Shown: positions 61,676 to 64,000 of the stretch, piece by piece
How positions within the stretch are numbered: position 1 is the first letter of the stretch
Layout of the letters: each line of letters starts with the position of its first letter
Source of the DNA: Sphingomonas sp. BAUL-RG-20F-R05-02
GTDB taxonomy: Bacteria > Pseudomonadota > Alphaproteobacteria > Sphingomonadales > Sphingomonadaceae
Assembly: GCF_022662305.1 (NCBI RefSeq)
Contig: NZ_JAKNQH010000007.1
Coordinates: forward strand, 1-64,000
Length of the DNA: 64,000 bases
Direction: 5' to 3'
Position numbers and translations under genes: made by a program
Notes under the pieces: model-generated
Databases searched by the model: none
Told to the model about the DNA's origin: nothing
Seen by the model: the letters and a program-made list of their open reading frames with translations, nothing else

Positions 61676-62668
61676 TCAGAGCGCCTTGACGACTGCCGGC
61701 TTTGGCTCGGCACGGGCGAGCGGGTTGCGCAGCGGCAGCGTAAACGGCGCCGCCGCAATCTCGAACACGTCACCCACTTGCGTTTGCACCCCCGCGCTGA
61801 ACGACAGCGTGGCGGTTCCGAAAAAGTGCACGTGCACGTCCCCCGGGCGGCGGAACAGGTCGTATTTGAAGTGATGATGCTCAAGGTTGGCGAAGCTGTG
61901 CGACATGTTCGCCTCACCCGACAGGAACGGTTGCTTCCACAGCGTCTCGCCGTCGCGCACGATGCGGCTGGTGCCCTCGACGTGGTCGGGCAGCGCGCCG
62001 ACCAGCAGTTCCGGGCCGAGCGAGGCCTGCCGCAGCTTGGAATGTGCCAGCCACAGGTAATTGTGCCGTTCGGTCACATGATCGCTGAATTCGTTGGCGA
62101 GGCAGATGCCGAGCCGGAACGGCGTACCGTCCGGGCCGATCAGGTAGATGCCGGCAAGCTCGGGCTCCTCTCCACCATCCTTGGCGAACGCGGGCATTTC
62201 CAGCGGCGCGCCGGGCGCGACGAGTTGCGAACCGTCGCCCTTGTAGAACCATTCGGGCTGCTGGCCTTCCGCGCCGCCGGCGGGCTTGCCGCCGGCAACA
62301 CCCTCCTGGAACATGCGCATCGAATCGGTAAGCGTCTCGGCAGCGGCGGCGGCCTTGTGCATCTTGTCGCGTCCCTCGGCCGAACCGAGGTGGGTAAGCC
62401 CGGTGCCGGCCAGGATCATGTGTGCGCTGTCGTCATGGTCGATCGGGGCGATGATCTCGCCGGCCGCGAAGGCTGCGGCGAGGTCGACGGTATCGCCGGT
62501 GCCCAGCGCCGCCACCGCGTCCGCCAATCCGGTGCCGCTCTCGATCGCCTTCAGCGCCAGTGCGCGGATCGACGCCACCCCGTTGACGAATGCTGCGCGG
62601 TCGCCATCGGCGGCGATCACCGCTCGCGTGCCGGATGCTGTACGGTGCTGCAACAGGCGAAGCGCCAT
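61676..62668 (-). CDS. AraD1 family (FAH-fold) protein of sugar-acid catabolism
   Basis: This 330-residue protein has a FAH-fold C-terminal half (GTPFRLGICLANEFSDHV; FSAGVQTQVGDVFEIA) and the N-terminal feature LLQHRTASGTRAVIAADG of the AraD1 group, which is found in oxidative L-arabinose pathways and is thought to process a keto-deoxy sugar acid. It is first in the operon AraD1, dehydrogenase, GH51, GH43, GH43, GH27, and divergent from the GntR regulator. Confidence 0.82.
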   Translation of the reverse strand: MALRLLQHRTASGTRAVIAADGDRAAFVNGVASIRALALKAIESGTGLADAVAALGTGDTVDLAAAFAAGEIIAPIDHDDSAHMILAGTGLTHLGSAEGRDKMHKAAAAAETLTDSMRMFQEGVAGGKPAGGAEGQQPEWFYKGDGSQLVAPGAPLEMPAFAKDGGEEPELAGIYLIGPDGTPFRLGICLANEFSDHVTERHNYLWLAHSKLRQASLGPELLVGALPDHVEGTSRIVRDGETLWKQPFLSGEANMSHSFANLEHHHFKYDLFRRPGDVHVHFFGTATLSFSAGVQTQVGDVFEIAAAPFTLPLRNPLARAEPKPAVVKAL

Positions 62669-62889
62669 GCGATCAATCCTCTCTTCGGTGCGCGCACCGG
62701 GCGCGTTCTGCCGTCAAAGTACCTCGGCGCACCCAAAACCCGACCAAACTTCCCGCCTGGTTGGCGCGGTCAGCCCGACCGCTCGTGTCCGCCGTTCGAT
62801 TACTCCTACTTATTTTTGCCAGCCGGGCAATGCAATCTTTCGTTTTGAAACGGCGAAACGGCTGGTACGGCTGGCAACGGGAGATAAGG
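62669..62889. promoter_or_regulatory. Divergent promoter region with palindrome CGTTTTGAAACG
   Basis: The 221-bp gap separates the arabinan operon from the gntR-type gene. It holds CGTTTTGAAACG (62841-62852) with a further CGAAACG copy 3 bp downstream, 38 bp before the regulator start. The palindrome could be an autoregulatory operator of the FadR-type protein. No firm -35/-10 is assigned. Confidence 0.4.
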
Positions 62890-63645
62890 ATGACCGAACA
62901 GGACCAAGGCGTGGAAGGCGCGGTCGTAGAACGCACGCCGCGCGGCACCGGGCGCCGGCTGAACGGCGCGATCGCGCACAAGATCGGCATAGCGATCGTC
63001 TCGGGCGCCTATGCGCCGGGCGATATCCTGTCGAGCGAGGTCGATTTCTCCGAAGCGCTCGACGTGTCGCGCGGCGCGTACCGCGAGGCGATCCGTGCGC
63101 TTGCGGCCAAGGGGCTGGTCGAAAGCCGGCCGAAGGCGGGCACCCGCGTACTGCCGCGCGCGCGCTGGAACCTGCTCGATCCCGACGTTCTGACCTGGGC
63201 CTTCGCGGGCGAGCCGGATGCGCAGTTCGTTCGCAACCTGTTCGAACTGCGCGCGGTGGTGGAACCGGCGGCGGCAGGGTTCGCGGCGGAGCGACGCGAT
63301 CGCGACGATCTGCGAATTCTTAAGGACGCGCTCGGCCGAATGCGTCGCCATTCGCTCGCCACCGCGGCGGGCCGCGCCGCCGATCGCGATTTCCACGATG
63401 CAATCCTGCGCGCCACCCGCAACGACGCGATGATGGTGCTCGCCGCCAGCATCGGCACGGCGGTAAGCTGGACGACACAGTATAAACAGCGCGCGCGCGA
63501 GCTGCCGCGCAACCCGATCCCCGATCACGCTCGCGTCTACGACGCCATCGCAGCCGGCGACCCGGCCGCCGCAAATGCCGCCATGCGCATCCTCGTTGAT
63601 CTCGCGCTGGAGGATACCGCGAGCGCTATGCAGAACGTCGCTTAG
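62890..63645 (+). CDS. GntR-family (FadR/FCD subfamily) transcriptional regulator
   Basis: This 251-residue protein has an N-terminal winged helix (RRLNGAIAHKIGIAIVSGAYAPGDIL; DVSRGAYREAIRALAAKGLVESRPKAGTRVL, about residues 22-80) and an all-helical FCD effector domain with metal-site residues (RDFHDAILRATRND). It probably represses the divergent arabinan operon in the absence of an arabinose-derived acid. The ATG at 62890 is preceded immediately by GAGATAAGG; an earlier in-frame start would overlap the AraD1 gene. Confidence 0.9.
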   Translation: MTEQDQGVEGAVVERTPRGTGRRLNGAIAHKIGIAIVSGAYAPGDILSSEVDFSEALDVSRGAYREAIRALAAKGLVESRPKAGTRVLPRARWNLLDPDVLTWAFAGEPDAQFVRNLFELRAVVEPAAAGFAAERRDRDDLRILKDALGRMRRHSLATAAGRAADRDFHDAILRATRNDAMMVLAASIGTAVSWTTQYKQRARELPRNPIPDHARVYDAIAAGDPAAANAAMRILVDLALEDTASAMQNVA

Positions 63646-63753
63646 CCAGGCGTTTCGATGGGCATCAGGGCCTTGCTCTGCCAATTCTTGTCTGACTATA
63701 CATTCCATGCACAAGGCGCCGCATCGCTGGCGCTCCAGGAAGGGACTCAGAGG

Positions 63754-64000
63754 ATGCTGAATATCTGGCGCGCCGGCGTGGCGGCTCTTGCCGTGGCGAC
63801 CGCCTTCACCCCCTACGCGGCCAACGCCGCCGAAGCCAAGCGGGAGGCGGCAGGCACGCTTGCTGACGGTTCCGCGGTGGAGGCGGTGACGCTCTCCAAC
63901 GGTCACGGCGTATCGGCGCGCATCCTCAACTACGGGGCGACGCTTCAGTCGCTGATCGCGCCGGATCGCGACGGTAAGCTCGCCGACATCGCACTCGGCT
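63754..64000 (+). CDS. Aldose 1-epimerase (mutarotase), exported; 5' part only
   Basis: The first 82 codons show a signal peptide ending in AANAAEA and the mutarotase N-terminal pattern (GTLADGSAVEAVTLSNGHGV, then RILNYGATLQSLIAPDRDG). The gene runs off the window. It is 108 bp downstream of the GntR gene and would interconvert anomers of arabinose or galactose released in the periplasm. Confidence 0.87.
   Translation, partial: MLNIWRAGVAALAVATAFTPYAANAAEAKREAAGTLADGSAVEAVTLSNGHGVSARILNYGATLQSLIAPDRDGKLADIALG

Overview
The window is high-GC DNA whose gene content points to a Sphingomonas-like alphaproteobacterium: TonB-dependent receptors paired with Tat- or Sec-exported glycoside hydrolases, a thioredoxin/Lon-domain/dnaN block, and palindromic intergenic repeats of the kind common in sphingomonads. 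No rRNA or CRISPR array was seen. There is one tRNA, tRNA-Gly(GCC), at 36902-36976, with a truncated tyrosine recombinase next to its 3' end. This marks a plausible boundary between an accessory catabolic region on the left (about 0.6-36.8 kb) and more conserved genes on the right.

Left region, 0.6-26.5 kb. This looks like a catabolic locus for plant phenolic glycosides, and probably includes C-glycosides. Its parts are: (i) a coupled LLM monooxygenase, FMN reductase and GH3 glucosidase set (minus strand); (ii) a divergent Gfo/Idh/MocA dehydrogenase, sugar isomerase and GH1 set; (iii) a minus-strand operon of MFS transporter, C-glycoside deglycosidase alpha-like TIM barrel, DUF6379 beta-like subunit, GH43 and a decayed nucleoside hydrolase; (iv) an efflux MFS and a NodD/NahR-type LysR regulator; (v) a tight operon of FAD hydroxylase, extradiol (VOC) dioxygenase, C-C hydrolase, cyclase and fumarylacetoacetase-fold hydrolase, which reads as aglycone hydroxylation and ring cleavage; (vi) a TonB receptor; (vii) a GMC oxidoreductase with its small Tat subunit, a candidate glycoside 3-dehydrogenase; and (viii) a TetR regulator. 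The inferred logic is import, oxidation of the sugar at C3, C-C or C-O cleavage by the deglycosidase and glycosidases, then aromatic ring degradation.

Region 26.5-36.8 kb is a patchwork, locally lower in GC and with more decay. It carries a second alpha/beta C-deglycosidase-like pair, a broken SDR, a TetR regulator, a DUF1080 (3-keto-glycoside hydrolase family) lipoprotein-sized protein, a large GH106 alpha-L-rhamnosidase, a 3' remnant of a TonB receptor and the truncated integrase. Three copies of a 15-bp operator-like palindrome lie in this block.

Region 37-50.5 kb holds housekeeping-type genes: thioredoxin co-chaperone, Lon-substrate-binding-domain protein, dnaN, an outer-membrane beta-barrel protein, an IalB-like protein, rlmN, a TauE/SafE permease, a flavin reductase, a cytochrome b plus sulfite-oxidase-fold pair, cyclopropane-fatty-acid synthase, agmatine deiminase and an M28 peptidase.

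Region 50.5-64 kb is an arabinan/arabinogalactan and L-arabinose utilisation locus. It has a TonB receptor coupled to an (alpha/alpha)6 glycosidase, an operon of GH27, two GH43 and GH51 enzymes with an L-arabinose 1-dehydrogenase-like protein and an AraD1-family protein, a divergent FadR-type GntR regulator, and the start of an exported aldose 1-epimerase.
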